Position numbers and translations under genes: made by a program. This document shows positions 1 to 8,634 of a stretch of DNA of 60,733 nucleotides, piece by piece. The notes under the pieces are model-generated. The model was not told the DNA's origin. It was given only the letters and a program-made list of their open reading frames with translations, and did no database searches. This DNA is from Alphaproteobacteria bacterium (GTDB lineage Bacteria > Pseudomonadota > Alphaproteobacteria > Rhizobiales > JAJFHC01): positions 1 through 60,733 of the forward strand of contig JAJFHD010000049.1 of assembly GCA_021775805.1 (NCBI GenBank), read 5' to 3'. Positions within the stretch are counted from its first letter, which is position 1. Each line of letters begins with the position of its first letter.

Positions 1-647
1 AAGTCCCGTGCCAGGTCGATATCGTGCTGACACGCCTCCAGTGAGGCAAGATCAGGGCCGCGGATACACATCGCCATGGTGACGAGCCCTGGACCGTTCG
101 ACAGGCGCTGCTCATGGATTCGTTTTACTTCTTCCCGGGGATGCAGCTGCTCCTCGGTTGGCACACCGCCGTCGTTGAGTTTCGGCTTGGGTGTGCCGTG
201 ACCGAACACGGCGCGAATACCGGATTCCTCCAGCGCATCGATGGCGCGGTCGCTATGTGCGGGTGTGGGGTTGTTATGACACCAGTCAAACAAAGTCGTT
301 ATGCCGGCGTTCAGCTGATTCAGGGCGCCAACCAGATTGGCAATGTAGATGTCCTCTGCAGAAAACACCCGTGCCAGTCCGGCATGCATCATCCGGCCAT
401 ACTCGAACAGCGTCCAGTCGCCGGCGATACCGCGAATTCCGGTCTGCCAGGTATGAAGATGGGCATCGACCAGTCCCGGCATCGCGATCATGTTGGTCGC
501 GTCGATGATCTCGGCACCAGGAGCATTCAGATCAGGGCCAATTTGTCCGATGGTCTCGCCGGAAATCAGTATGTCCCAACCGGAACGGTCTCCAACAGAG
601 TCGTCGAGGGAGAGGAGGTAACAGTTTTTAATGAGCAATCGACGCAT
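1..647 (-). CDS. Amidohydrolase family protein, C-terminus cut by window edge
   Basis: The first 215 residues of a metal-dependent hydrolase of the cytosine deaminase/chlorohydrolase type are readable; the rest lies beyond position 1. After a short N-terminal beta-sandwich segment (residues 1-55) comes the metal-binding HxH in VDAHLHTW (His63, His65), followed by helices typical of the TIM barrel. Family members deaminate or hydrolyse N-heterocycles and amides; the substrate cannot be told from this part. The start at 647 is preceded by a GntR-type operator candidate at 679-693, which ties it to the adjacent catabolic locus. I read it directly from the minus strand, where the frame is open to the edge. 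Confidence 0.85.
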   Translation of the reverse strand, partial: MRRLLIKNCYLLSLDDSVGDRSGWDILISGETIGQIGPDLNAPGAEIIDATNMIAMPGLVDAHLHTWQTGIRGIAGDWTLFEYGRMMHAGLARVFSAEDIYIANLVGALNQLNAGITTLFDWCHNNPTPAHSDRAIDALEESGIRAVFGHGTPKPKLNDGGVPTEEQLHPREEVKRIHEQRLSNGPGLVTMAMCIRGPDLASLEACQHDIDLARD

Positions 648-678
648 GTATGGCTCTATCTGACAGGACCGTAATACG

Positions 679-693
679 AGAATACGGTATCAT
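679..693. promoter_or_regulatory. Candidate GntR operator upstream of the amidohydrolase
   Basis: AGAATACGGTATCAT matches the perfect palindrome at 11696-11710 at 13 of 15 positions and lies 32 nt before the amidohydrolase start. A further half-site GTAATAC sits at 671-677. Binding by the GntR protein encoded at 2733-3434 is inferred. Confidence 0.55.
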
Positions 694-748
694 GTATCGC
701 CACACAAGGGTAACTAGGCTATGGCAATGGCGAACGTCCGGGTTCAAT

Positions 749-2182
749 TCACTTGCCGCCTGTACCCAGTTGGCGCTGTTCGATCCCGAGAAAAAGCAAC
801 ATGGCCAGAACGAGATTGACCGCGGCAACACCCAGAACCACTGAAAACTGTCCAGCCACTATATCTCTCGCGTCGGTGCTGGCGATAGAATCGGACAAGG
901 CGACGTTAAGCCCGCCACCAAACAGTACGGTTCCGAAAACCGCCACTAGGAGAACACCGCCCAGTTGCCGGGACAGCCCCATCAGGGCCGTAGCGGATCC
1001 CAATTCGGATCTGCCGGCGGCGTTCTGCACGACAATCATCGAAACCGGCATGACCGAACCGATCCCTATGCTGACGAACGCCAGTACAACCGACAATGTG
1101 ATTGCTGAAACATCCAAGATGGAAAATGCCAACACAGTTACAATCATCGCGGCGCAACACAGGCCGACCGTTGGCACGACTTTGTAGTTGGTAAAACGGA
1201 CAAGGCTGCGGCCTGAGAGTGTTGCCCCAACTGCCACACCGAACATCATGGGAACAAGGGCGAGTCCCGCCAGGGTTGGCGACAGTCCCAGAACAATCTG
1301 GAAAAATGTCGGCACAAAGGTGCTCAGGCCAATCGACGTCCCCACGGCCAGGGCGGCCGTCGCCACGGACAGCACGATAACCCGGTCGGACACCACCCGG
1401 CGCGAGATCAGGGCATCTTCGGTCTTCATGATTCTGACGATGAAGAATGTGATGAACAACACTGACACGGCCGCCGACAATAGACTGGTCTCCGACGTCC
1501 AGGCCCAGCGGGTTCCACCCGAGGAGACCGTCAGCACCAGGCATCCAACACCACAAACGAACAGAGCCGCACCCGGCAGATCCAGATAACGGGTCCGTTC
1601 CACATGGCGAAGGTATCCCATCCCCGACAGCGCCGCACAGGCAGCAACACAGCCGATGGGCAAGTTTATCCAGAAGATGACCGACCAGTGCAGGTAATCG
1701 CTGATGACACCACCAAGCGAAGGCCCGAGCAAGGCGGCGCACGCATAGACGCCGGAGATGTATCCCTGATATTTGCCGCGTTCGCGAGGTTCGAAAATGT
1801 CACCAACAACCGTCATCGCGATTGAGATCAGACCGCCGCCGCCGAGTGCCTGAACACCCCGCGCGGCGCTAAGCAGCACCATGTTCGTGGACAAGGCACA
1901 CAAAACCGAGCCAAGACAGAATATGGCAATCGCCACCGCCATGACCGGTCTGCGTCCATAAACGTCGCTTGCCCGTCCATAGATCGGAATGACGACCGTG
2001 GCTACCAGAAGATACGCTGTGACGACCCAGGAAACATTGCCCCAGTCACCAAACTCCTCGGCAATGGCCGGAAGTGCCGGGGCTACAATCGTCTGGTCCA
2101 ATGCCGCCAGGAACAGCGCCGTCATACAACCAAACAAAATACGGAATCTGACCTTGCGCGACAGAGGTTGCGGTGAGCTCAT
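749..2182 (-). CDS. MFS drug/solute transporter, DHA2 (14-TM) type
   Basis: A 477-residue integral membrane protein of the EmrB/QacA-like DHA2 family. The N-terminus has the family signature around LDQTIVAPALP, and the loop after TM2 carries the motif-A-like GRASDVYGRRP. Hydrophobic segments run almost continuously to residue 470, as expected for 14 helices. I chose the ATG at 2182, not the upstream in-frame start at 2218, because AGGTGG stands directly before it. Such proteins usually export drugs or metabolites by proton antiport. Its position between an amidohydrolase and a RidA gene suggests transport of a pathway compound, but this is inference. It reads toward the amidohydrolase, 101 nt upstream of it. 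Confidence 0.88.
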   Translation of the reverse strand: MSSPQPLSRKVRFRILFGCMTALFLAALDQTIVAPALPAIAEEFGDWGNVSWVVTAYLLVATVVIPIYGRASDVYGRRPVMAVAIAIFCLGSVLCALSTNMVLLSAARGVQALGGGGLISIAMTVVGDIFEPRERGKYQGYISGVYACAALLGPSLGGVISDYLHWSVIFWINLPIGCVAACAALSGMGYLRHVERTRYLDLPGAALFVCGVGCLVLTVSSGGTRWAWTSETSLLSAAVSVLFITFFIVRIMKTEDALISRRVVSDRVIVLSVATAALAVGTSIGLSTFVPTFFQIVLGLSPTLAGLALVPMMFGVAVGATLSGRSLVRFTNYKVVPTVGLCCAAMIVTVLAFSILDVSAITLSVVLAFVSIGIGSVMPVSMIVVQNAAGRSELGSATALMGLSRQLGGVLLVAVFGTVLFGGGLNVALSDSIASTDARDIVAGQFSVVLGVAAVNLVLAMLLFLGIEQRQLGTGGK

Positions 2183-2295
2183 GCCACCACCTGTTGCATT
2201 GGGTATGCCAATCGGCAACGGGTTTCGATATGTCTTGATGCTCCTGGCATGTGCGGCTAGCGTTGGCCGCTCTTGCCGAAATCGAGGGAACGCGC

Positions 2296-2706
2296 ATGTT
2301 GAAAAAAAGCCATCACAATTATGCGGAATGGACCAAGGGACGGTTTTCCGAAGCCGTCACGGTAACCGGACCCGGAAGAATGATCTTTCTGGCCGGCATC
2401 GGAGCCGAACATGAGATTCATGGCGCAATTCAGCATCCCCACGATTTCGACGCGCAATGCCACTACGCCTACGAAAAACTGAAGAAGGTGCTGGAGAAGA
2501 ACGGGGCCGGCCTTGGCGATGTTGTCAAACAGACGACCTACGTGACCGATGTACGTTTCCAGAAACAGGCCGGTCAATGCCGCACGCAAGCCTATAGTGG
2601 CGTCGCGCTGCCGGCGCATACCTTCCTGACTGTCAGCCAGTTGGCGTGGCCCGGCATGCTGGTCGAGCTGGATGTCATAGCCATCGCACCCCTTGCGCCA
2701 GAATAG
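2296..2706 (+). CDS. RidA/YjgF/YER057c-family protein
   Basis: A 136-residue Rid-family protein, the usual family length. The C-terminal signature is present as VSQLAWPGMLVELDVIAIA. Canonical RidA enzymes deaminate reactive enamine/imine intermediates using an arginine in a PARSC-like motif; here the equivalent stretch is LPAHTF, with His108 where Arg is expected. It may therefore belong to a Rid subgroup without classical imine deaminase activity. The start at 2296 is chosen because GAGGGA precedes it; a longer in-frame start at 2251 lacks a ribosome-binding site. It faces the GntR gene convergently (26 nt between stops). Rid proteins often accompany amine-catabolic enzymes, fitting this locus. 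Confidence 0.85.
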   Translation: MLKKSHHNYAEWTKGRFSEAVTVTGPGRMIFLAGIGAEHEIHGAIQHPHDFDAQCHYAYEKLKKVLEKNGAGLGDVVKQTTYVTDVRFQKQAGQCRTQAYSGVALPAHTFLTVSQLAWPGMLVELDVIAIAPLAPE

Positions 2707-2732
2707 TCGGCAGACAACCCGGCAGGAGGCAA

Positions 2733-3434
2733 TCATCCGCCATCTTCATCGGTCGGCGATTTGGTCAGCAACCGCAAAACCTCGTTTGCCGCTTCGTGGG
2801 TTTCGTGACGCGCGATCGCTTCGGCCTTGTCCGCGTCGCCGGCCTTGATCGCCCGGACAATCTCCCCCAGGTTTGATAGGCTCTGTTGCGAGCGCGACTT
2901 CGAGCGCTGCGGGTGCTTGAGACCAAGAGCGCGCCAGCGCCAGATACGCCCGTGCAAGGTCGACAACATGGTTCCCAGAGTTTCACTACGCGCCCCTGCA
3001 TTCAGAATTTCGTAGAATTTGTTTTTGCTATTGAGCACGTCCTCCGCTTCGCCATTCTTGTAGGCCTTGCGTACTGCCTGCAGCGAACTGCCGAGCAACT
3101 TGGTTTCCTCCGCGTTGGCATTCTCCACAAACAGCCGCGCGGCAAGTCCTTCGAGAACGGCTCTGATGCGATAGAGATCACGGGCCTCTTCCTCCGTGAG
3201 GGCACGCACCACCGGCCCCTTGTTGGGCACCATGTCGACCAGTCCTTCGGTCTCCAGCTGACGCAACGCTTCTCGGATCACTGTGCGCGAAACCGATGTC
3301 ATGGCGATCAGTTCACGCTCGGTCAGCCGGGCGCCGGGCTGTAGCTGACCGGAAACGATTGCAACCCGCAGGGCATCCAGGACACGCTTGCGTAACGGCG
3401 CAGCCATGCGTTCAATTTCGATTGTCGTCGACAC
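2733..3434 (-). CDS. GntR-family transcriptional regulator, FCD (FadR) subfamily
   Basis: A 233-residue regulator with an N-terminal winged helix (residues about 10-75, with LTERELIAMTSVSRTVIREAL) and an all-helical FCD ligand-binding domain. The usual FCD metal-binding His residues appear partly replaced: FYEIL stands where FHxxL is common and LSNLGEIV where an H is common, while ARHETHEA near the C-terminus keeps the last His. It is transcribed divergently from the Gfo/Idh/MocA gene. A perfect 15-bp palindrome lies 46 nt before its start, so autoregulation is likely. Similar sites occur before the amidohydrolase and the ABC operon, so it probably controls the whole locus. Confidence 0.9.
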   Translation of the reverse strand: MSTTIEIERMAAPLRKRVLDALRVAIVSGQLQPGARLTERELIAMTSVSRTVIREALRQLETEGLVDMVPNKGPVVRALTEEEARDLYRIRAVLEGLAARLFVENANAEETKLLGSSLQAVRKAYKNGEAEDVLNSKNKFYEILNAGARSETLGTMLSTLHGRIWRWRALGLKHPQRSKSRSQQSLSNLGEIVRAIKAGDADKAEAIARHETHEAANEVLRLLTKSPTDEDGG

Positions 3435-3479
3435 GTTTGCCTTTCCTGCCCGAATTGCGCTTCATTCGTTGACGATCAT

Positions 3480-3494
3480 GTAATACCGTATTAC
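3480..3494. promoter_or_regulatory. Candidate GntR operator in the divergent promoter region
   Basis: GTAATACCGTATTAC is a perfect palindrome with 7-bp arms around one central base. It lies between the divergent GntR (start 3434) and oxidoreductase (start 3541) genes. This size and symmetry suit a FadR-type GntR dimer, and nearly the same sequence recurs at 11696-11710 and 679-693. Confidence 0.7.
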
Positions 3495-3540
3495 CGTCTA
3501 AGCATATCCAAGATATACTTATGCGCAAGGAGCATTCGAT

Positions 3541-4632
3541 ATGGGTGACACCCCCGTTAAAATTGGAATTGTCGGCCTCGGGAGATGGGCCAAGGTTTTA
3601 ACCAACGCGGCCGCCCATTCCTCAATGTTCAAGATTGTGTCGGGATATAGCCGGTCTGCCGAAAAACGACAAGCATACACACAAGAATTTGGCATAGCGT
3701 GTGTCGAGGCTTTCGACGATATGCTCCGCGATCCGGAAATCAAGGGCGTCATTCTGACGGTCCCCAACGAGCATCACCTTCCGGTCGCGGAACAGGTCGC
3801 CCGGGCCGGCAAGCAGGTCTACACCGAAAAACCGATCGCCAATTCGTTGATTAACGGCATGAAAATGGAAGCGCTGCAGGCAACCTATGGTGTCAAGGTC
3901 ATGGTCGGTCATAGCGCCCGTCTGTTGAAAGGCACCAGGCTCATTCGCGAAATGATCGATGCCGGCGAGCTTGGCACCGTCGGCTTCATGGAAGCCAATT
4001 TTTCCAATGAGCGCGCCCTTGAATTGACGCCGGACACATGGCGCTGGTACCGCGACAAGGCACCGGGCGGGCCGTTATCGCAATTGGCCATTCATCAGTT
4101 CGATTCTCTTCACTATCTGGGGGGCGAGATCACTCATGTGTCGTCCGTCGCCTCCAAATTGTCGCCGGTCGGGGCAGAGGTCGACGATCAGTCGATGACC
4201 CTCATGAAATTTGCGGATGGCAAAGTCGCCTATGTCGGCTCATGCTGGACGTCGCCGGGCATATATTCGACCCGTGTGTTCGGCTCAAAGGGCCTGATGC
4301 ACTACGAACTGGATTTCGGCACCTGGGATAAACCGGAAAATCTGCACCTGACCTCGAAACTTTACATCCAGCGCGGCAAGGATTGTTTCGGCAAGCGCGA
4401 AGAGATCACTCTGCCCGAAGGCAACATGTTCGTCGATGAACTGGACATCTTCGCCAACCTCTGCTCCACAGGCGAGCTTCCGGAATTGTCGGCCCAGGAT
4501 GGCGTCGTGGCACTCGGCGTGGTCAACGCCGCCTTGCGGTCACTGGAACAAAACGGACAACTCATCGCCATGTCTCAGATTCTCGACGAGGCCCGGATAT
4601 CGATCCAGAGCGAGAATACGGATGTCGCCTGA
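3541..4632 (+). CDS. Gfo/Idh/MocA-family NAD(P)-dependent oxidoreductase
   Basis: A 363-residue dehydrogenase. The N-terminal Rossmann fold begins KIGIVGLGRWAK, and the conserved catalytic-region motif EKP is at residues 96-98. The C-terminal sheet domain has GGPLSQLAIHQFDSLHYL, the usual segment carrying the active-site Asp/His. AAGGAG lies 8 nt before the ATG. Family members oxidise or reduce sugars, cyclitols, amino alcohols or hydroxy acids; the substrate is unknown. It is the first gene of a plus-strand operon (creatininase-like, cupin and hydroxyacid dehydrogenase follow), probably controlled by the GntR site at 3480-3494. Confidence 0.88.
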   Translation: MGDTPVKIGIVGLGRWAKVLTNAAAHSSMFKIVSGYSRSAEKRQAYTQEFGIACVEAFDDMLRDPEIKGVILTVPNEHHLPVAEQVARAGKQVYTEKPIANSLINGMKMEALQATYGVKVMVGHSARLLKGTRLIREMIDAGELGTVGFMEANFSNERALELTPDTWRWYRDKAPGGPLSQLAIHQFDSLHYLGGEITHVSSVASKLSPVGAEVDDQSMTLMKFADGKVAYVGSCWTSPGIYSTRVFGSKGLMHYELDFGTWDKPENLHLTSKLYIQRGKDCFGKREEITLPEGNMFVDELDIFANLCSTGELPELSAQDGVVALGVVNAALRSLEQNGQLIAMSQILDEARISIQSENTDVA

Positions 4633-4677
4633 CATCACCTACACTTGGCCCACAGACTGCGGAGAACCCGTTCAGCA

Positions 4678-5484
4678 ATGACCCTTCCCACGCGATATTT
4701 CATCGATCTGACCCAACCGGAAATTGCTGCGCAATTGGCTCATAACCCCCTGATCCTCTTGCCCGCGGGGAGCGTGGAACAGCATGGTGCGCATCTGCCG
4801 ACCGGGACCGACATCTATGCCGCCAATGTGGTAAGCCACGCGGTCGCAGAACGCATGGACGGACTGGTACTCCCCGGCGGTCCCCTTGGGGTCACCCCGA
4901 TGCACATGCCCTTCGAAGGCACACTTTCGCTGAGCCCGGCAACCTATATGGGACTTGTCAAGGACACGTGCGTGTCGGCGGCCAGCCACGGCGCCAAACG
5001 TCTGCTCATCGTCAACTGGCACGAGGGCAACAGCGCATCGCTCTCGCTCACCGCCGAGTCCCTGCACCGCGAACACGGGTTGAGTGTTGTCATCTGCCAT
5101 GCGTGTTACGTGGCAGCGGAACTCTATGGTCCAGACTGTGGTGGCCTCACCCATGGCGGTGAAATCGAAGCCCTTGCGGTATTGGCCTGTCGTCCGGACC
5201 TGGTTCATCTCGACCGCGTTGAACGCTCATCCGATCATGATCATGGTCACCATATGGACAAGTTGCGCCGCACGCCGACCTTCCAGCCCATCCTGACCGA
5301 CATTCGCTCGATTGCCCCATCCGGTTGGTATGGCACACCTGAAAATGCCACTGTCACCAAGGGCGAACGGATGATCGTCGACATCGCCGAGAAGATCGCC
5401 GCCGAAGCCCAGGACATCTTTGATCAGCTCGACCAGGTTCAGGGCGGAACAAGAGAATTCAGCAAACTGCGCAAAACCGCATAG
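4678..5484 (+). CDS. Creatininase-family amidohydrolase
   Basis: A 268-residue member of the creatininase family, which opens cyclic amides or cleaves formamides using a binuclear metal centre. The ligand set is intact: SVEQHG gives Glu34 and His36, GTD gives Asp45, NWHEGN gives His115, and THGGEIEA gives Glu162. Residues 34, 36 and 45 fall at the same numbers as in Pseudomonas creatininase when translation starts at 4678. GGAGAA upstream supports this start over the one at 4645. It lies 45 nt after the oxidoreductase gene in the same operon. Creatininine itself is only one possible substrate; the family also includes mycofactocin and riboflavin-pathway amidases. Confidence 0.88.
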   Translation: MTLPTRYFIDLTQPEIAAQLAHNPLILLPAGSVEQHGAHLPTGTDIYAANVVSHAVAERMDGLVLPGGPLGVTPMHMPFEGTLSLSPATYMGLVKDTCVSAASHGAKRLLIVNWHEGNSASLSLTAESLHREHGLSVVICHACYVAAELYGPDCGGLTHGGEIEALAVLACRPDLVHLDRVERSSDHDHGHHMDKLRRTPTFQPILTDIRSIAPSGWYGTPENATVTKGERMIVDIAEKIAAEAQDIFDQLDQVQGGTREFSKLRKTA

Positions 5485-5521
5485 TATTGACGACCTGCAG
5501 CACCGGACGGAACGCAAAGCA

Positions 5522-5911
5522 ATGGCCAGAAGGGTCGCAAACGGACAGGGCACACTACTGGGGCTCCCGGGGCGCTCTGCCCTGGAGATCGTTTCGGGCG
5601 CGACGGGGTCCGCGACCATAACGTTTCGCAGAGTGGAAATTCCCGTACCAGAACCCGAAGAACCCTTGCGCCAACCACATGTTCACAATGACTTCGAGGA
5701 ATGCATTCACGTACTCCACGGCAGCGGCACAACCTGCACCGAAACCGGAGACTTCGACGTTGGCCCGGGCGACACCATGGTCATTCCTGCCGGTGAGCTG
5801 CACGTGACCCGCAACACCGGCGATCAGCCCCTCGTGTTGCTCTGCTTCTTTCCGGTACCCGACATCGTACCGGGGACAAGCACCGGCAACTTCCCCCACA
5901 CAGAGCGATAG
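5522..5911 (+). CDS. Small single-domain cupin protein
   Basis: A 129-residue cupin with both conserved motifs: QPHVHNDFEECIHVLHG (His53, His55, Glu60) and GDTMVIPAGELHVTRN (His94). All expected metal ligands are present, so a mononuclear metal site is likely. Small cupins act as isomerases, dioxygenases, epimerases or sugar-binding modules; none can be singled out. The ATG at 5522 is chosen because the fold begins right after it, although only a weak GGA-rich element precedes it. It lies 37 nt after the creatininase-like gene and 14 nt before the hydroxyacid dehydrogenase. Confidence 0.8.
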   Translation: MARRVANGQGTLLGLPGRSALEIVSGATGSATITFRRVEIPVPEPEEPLRQPHVHNDFEECIHVLHGSGTTCTETGDFDVGPGDTMVIPAGELHVTRNTGDQPLVLLCFFPVPDIVPGTSTGNFPHTER

Positions 5912-5925
5912 GCCGGCCGGTACCA

Positions 5926-6918
5926 ATGAACGACACATCCCTCCCCCGCGTACTGTGCCTCAGGCCTAAAGCCGACTTTAGCAAGGCCGATGTACACATT
6001 CCCGATACTCTCGATGTAGAGTTTGCCGATCCAAACGCACCGGAACTCGCCTCGCTGATTGCCATCGCGCGGGCTCTTGTCATTCCTGCCGTCGGAACAA
6101 AGTTGCCCCCGGAACTGTTCGATGGGAGCCCTGTTCAACTGGTTCAGGTAACCGGCGCTGGCGTCGACCGGCTCGACCGGGAAGGCATGACACGGCTCGG
6201 CATCCCGGTGGCAAACGTGCCCGGCGGCAGCAATTCAGCGGTAGCGGAATACGCAGTCAGCACGGCCCTGATGCTGTTGCGGCGGTTGACGTGGTCGAAT
6301 GCCGTAATTGGACAATCCGACTACGAAAATTGTCGCAAGACACTGATCACCGAACTGCCGCCGGGGTTGGGAGGACTCACCGTCGGAGTCGTCGGGCTCG
6401 GCACGATTGGCCTGGCCGTGGCGCAGGCATTCCATCGTTTTGACTGCAAGATCGTCTATCATGACCCCGCGGTGTCGGACACGGCAGCGGCGGACACCAT
6501 CGGAGCCAGGCGGTTGGCTCTGGACGATCTGCTGTCGGTGAGCGACGTTGTCAGCCTCCATGTGCCGCTTCTGCCAGAAACAGATAATCTCATGGATGCA
6601 TCGGCCATCGCGTCGATGAAACCTGGAGCGATACTGATCAACGCCGCCCGTGGCGGTGTCGTCGAAGAAGCAGCCCTGGTAAACGCATTACGCCAGAACC
6701 GCCTGGCGGGCGCGGCCGTGGATGTCTATTCGCAAGAACCGCCAATGCCGGACAACCCGCTCCTGACCGCGTCACAGGAACTCAACGGCAAACTCCTGTT
6801 GACTCCGCATGTCGCCGGCATCACGCGGCAGGCTTGGGCAACCTTGTTTGATCGCGCCTGGAGCAATGTGGAGGACGTGTTGTCTCACAGCAAACCGCCG
6901 CAGTTCCGGATCTATTGA
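5926..6918 (+). CDS. D-isomer-specific 2-hydroxyacid dehydrogenase
   Basis: A 330-residue NAD(P)-dependent dehydrogenase interconverting a 2-hydroxy acid and a 2-oxo acid. The nucleotide-binding loop GVVGLGTIG is at residues 154-162. The catalytic triad is complete: Arg242 in NAARGG, Glu271 in YSQEPP and His295 in LTPHVAG. Length and architecture match the glycerate/phosphoglycerate dehydrogenase group without an ACT domain. It is the last plus-strand gene of the GntR-linked operon and ends 30 nt before the convergent stop of the second amidohydrolase. It could act on the acid released by the hydrolases (inference). Confidence 0.9.
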   Translation: MNDTSLPRVLCLRPKADFSKADVHIPDTLDVEFADPNAPELASLIAIARALVIPAVGTKLPPELFDGSPVQLVQVTGAGVDRLDREGMTRLGIPVANVPGGSNSAVAEYAVSTALMLLRRLTWSNAVIGQSDYENCRKTLITELPPGLGGLTVGVVGLGTIGLAVAQAFHRFDCKIVYHDPAVSDTAAADTIGARRLALDDLLSVSDVVSLHVPLLPETDNLMDASAIASMKPGAILINAARGGVVEEAALVNALRQNRLAGAAVDVYSQEPPMPDNPLLTASQELNGKLLLTPHVAGITRQAWATLFDRAWSNVEDVLSHSKPPQFRIY

Positions 6919-6948
6919 GAGCGTCGGGTATTTCCTCGAGCATGTTCG

Positions 6949-8628
6949 CTACGGATCACTGTGCACAATACGACCGCCGACCACGGTGAAATGACACGTC
7001 AGACCCTTCAGCGCCTCGGGATCAATGCGGCAGGGATCATCGGACAGCACGGCCATGTCGGCGAAGCGACCCGGTGCCAACGTGCCCTTGCGATTTTCGT
7101 CAAAACTGAGCCATGCCCCTTCCCGCGTCATCAACTGTAGGGCTTCCGCACCACTCAACCGCTGACCGGGGCCAAGCACGCGGTTTTCGTGCCGCTCGTG
7201 ACGGGTGGCGATCGACCACAACGTGAAAAACGGATCGTAGGGAATGTTGTCTGTACCGGCTGACGTCGGGATGCCGAGGTCCAGCATGGTTCTGTGCGGC
7301 ACAACCGATTCACCGCCGTCCGGATCGTCGACGTACCATCCGCCGCCCTTCCACAGGTAGTACACGGGAATGGTGGTGACGAATACACCTAACCGTTGGA
7401 GGCGCTGCAGGTCCTCCGTTGTTGTGCGGGCCACATGCTCCACCACCCACCGCCGGCCGGCAAGCGGAAATCTCTCGTTGACTGCTTCGAGTACCGGCAA
7501 CACATCGGCGAGATGATCGCCAACAATGGTGTTGACCCGCAGATCGTGTTCGGCTGCCAGCATGCAATAGCCGCGAAATTCATTGAGGGTATTGGCCTGT
7601 TCGACAAATCCGGACCATCCTGTGTTGGGCAGGTCAGCGCGGGCCAGTTCTGCCACCAGAGGATCGCCGCCGATTGCAATGTGAACGCCTGAGACAGTCA
7701 GCCACGGATCGCCCATGCCGCGCCCACGGGCAACCGCAAGCCAGTCGCGGATTGCCGTTTGCGCTTCGGCCAGATCCCGCCACGCGGGGCTCAGCACCAA
7801 CGCCGCCCGCAACGTCATTTCGCCGCGTTCCCAAAGTTCCCGGTAGGCGGCAATGGTTTCGGCAGCCGACCCGTGACCTTCGTAGACGCTGGTGGTACCG
7901 ACCGCGTTATAGAGCGCCATGGACCGGCGTAATCCTCCCAGCCGGTCTGAATATCCAAAACGCGGGACGGCGGGAAGCAGGTCGAAATCCACGGTCGGCC
8001 GGGCGTTGTGTTCGACGATGACGCCGGTCGGCTCACCGTCAGCATCGCGCTGGATTTCAACGCCCTCGCAACGCGGTGCGGCGTCGCGATCTATTCCGTT
8101 GAGAGCAAGCCCGTGACTGTTCAGCGCCGTGAAGCCCGGCGGTTCACCCCAATTGGCGAATACAGCGCCGATACACACCGGATGGTCAGGCGCTGCCCGG
8201 TCGAGTTCCTGGCGAGTCGGCATGCGGCCCTCGGCCAGCGTCCCGGGCCCATCGAAATAGTGCGGTGGCGCACCCACCGGCATCGTGACAATCCACTCTC
8301 CGGCGGGCGTCCGTCGCGCCGTTTCAGCAATGATTCCAAGGACATCACCGACGCTGCGAGCGTCGGCCAGTGAGGGGCGAAGTTGCTTCAGACCTTCCCT
8401 ATCCATATGAGCGTGAACGTCGTTGAACCCCGGCACCACCGTCCGGCCGCCAAGGTCAATCACCTCGGTCGCCGGCGTGGCGCTGGTTAGGACGGTATTG
8501 TTGCCGCCAACGGTCTGGATGCACCCGTCGCGTACCGCAACGGCCTCTGCAGAAGGCAGGGTATCGTCAAGGGTAACGATATGGCCGCCGTGCAGAATGA
8601 GGTCCGGGGCATCATTTGGCGCGGCCAT
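6949..8628 (-). CDS. YtcJ-like metal-dependent amidohydrolase
   Basis: A 559-residue amidohydrolase-superfamily protein of the YtcJ/NfdA (N-substituted formamide deformylase-like) group. The metal-binding HxH is in FNDVHAHMD (His72, His74). The long insert and C-terminal GRFADMAVLSDDP segment are typical of this group. It starts 6 nt after the permease stop and is the last gene of a minus-strand operon led by a binding protein at 11385, so transport and hydrolysis are linked. It probably cleaves an amide C-N bond of the imported compound (inference). Confidence 0.87.
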   Translation of the reverse strand: MAAPNDAPDLILHGGHIVTLDDTLPSAEAVAVRDGCIQTVGGNNTVLTSATPATEVIDLGGRTVVPGFNDVHAHMDREGLKQLRPSLADARSVGDVLGIIAETARRTPAGEWIVTMPVGAPPHYFDGPGTLAEGRMPTRQELDRAAPDHPVCIGAVFANWGEPPGFTALNSHGLALNGIDRDAAPRCEGVEIQRDADGEPTGVIVEHNARPTVDFDLLPAVPRFGYSDRLGGLRRSMALYNAVGTTSVYEGHGSAAETIAAYRELWERGEMTLRAALVLSPAWRDLAEAQTAIRDWLAVARGRGMGDPWLTVSGVHIAIGGDPLVAELARADLPNTGWSGFVEQANTLNEFRGYCMLAAEHDLRVNTIVGDHLADVLPVLEAVNERFPLAGRRWVVEHVARTTTEDLQRLQRLGVFVTTIPVYYLWKGGGWYVDDPDGGESVVPHRTMLDLGIPTSAGTDNIPYDPFFTLWSIATRHERHENRVLGPGQRLSGAEALQLMTREGAWLSFDENRKGTLAPGRFADMAVLSDDPCRIDPEALKGLTCHFTVVGGRIVHSDP

Positions 8629-8634
8629 TGTTCA

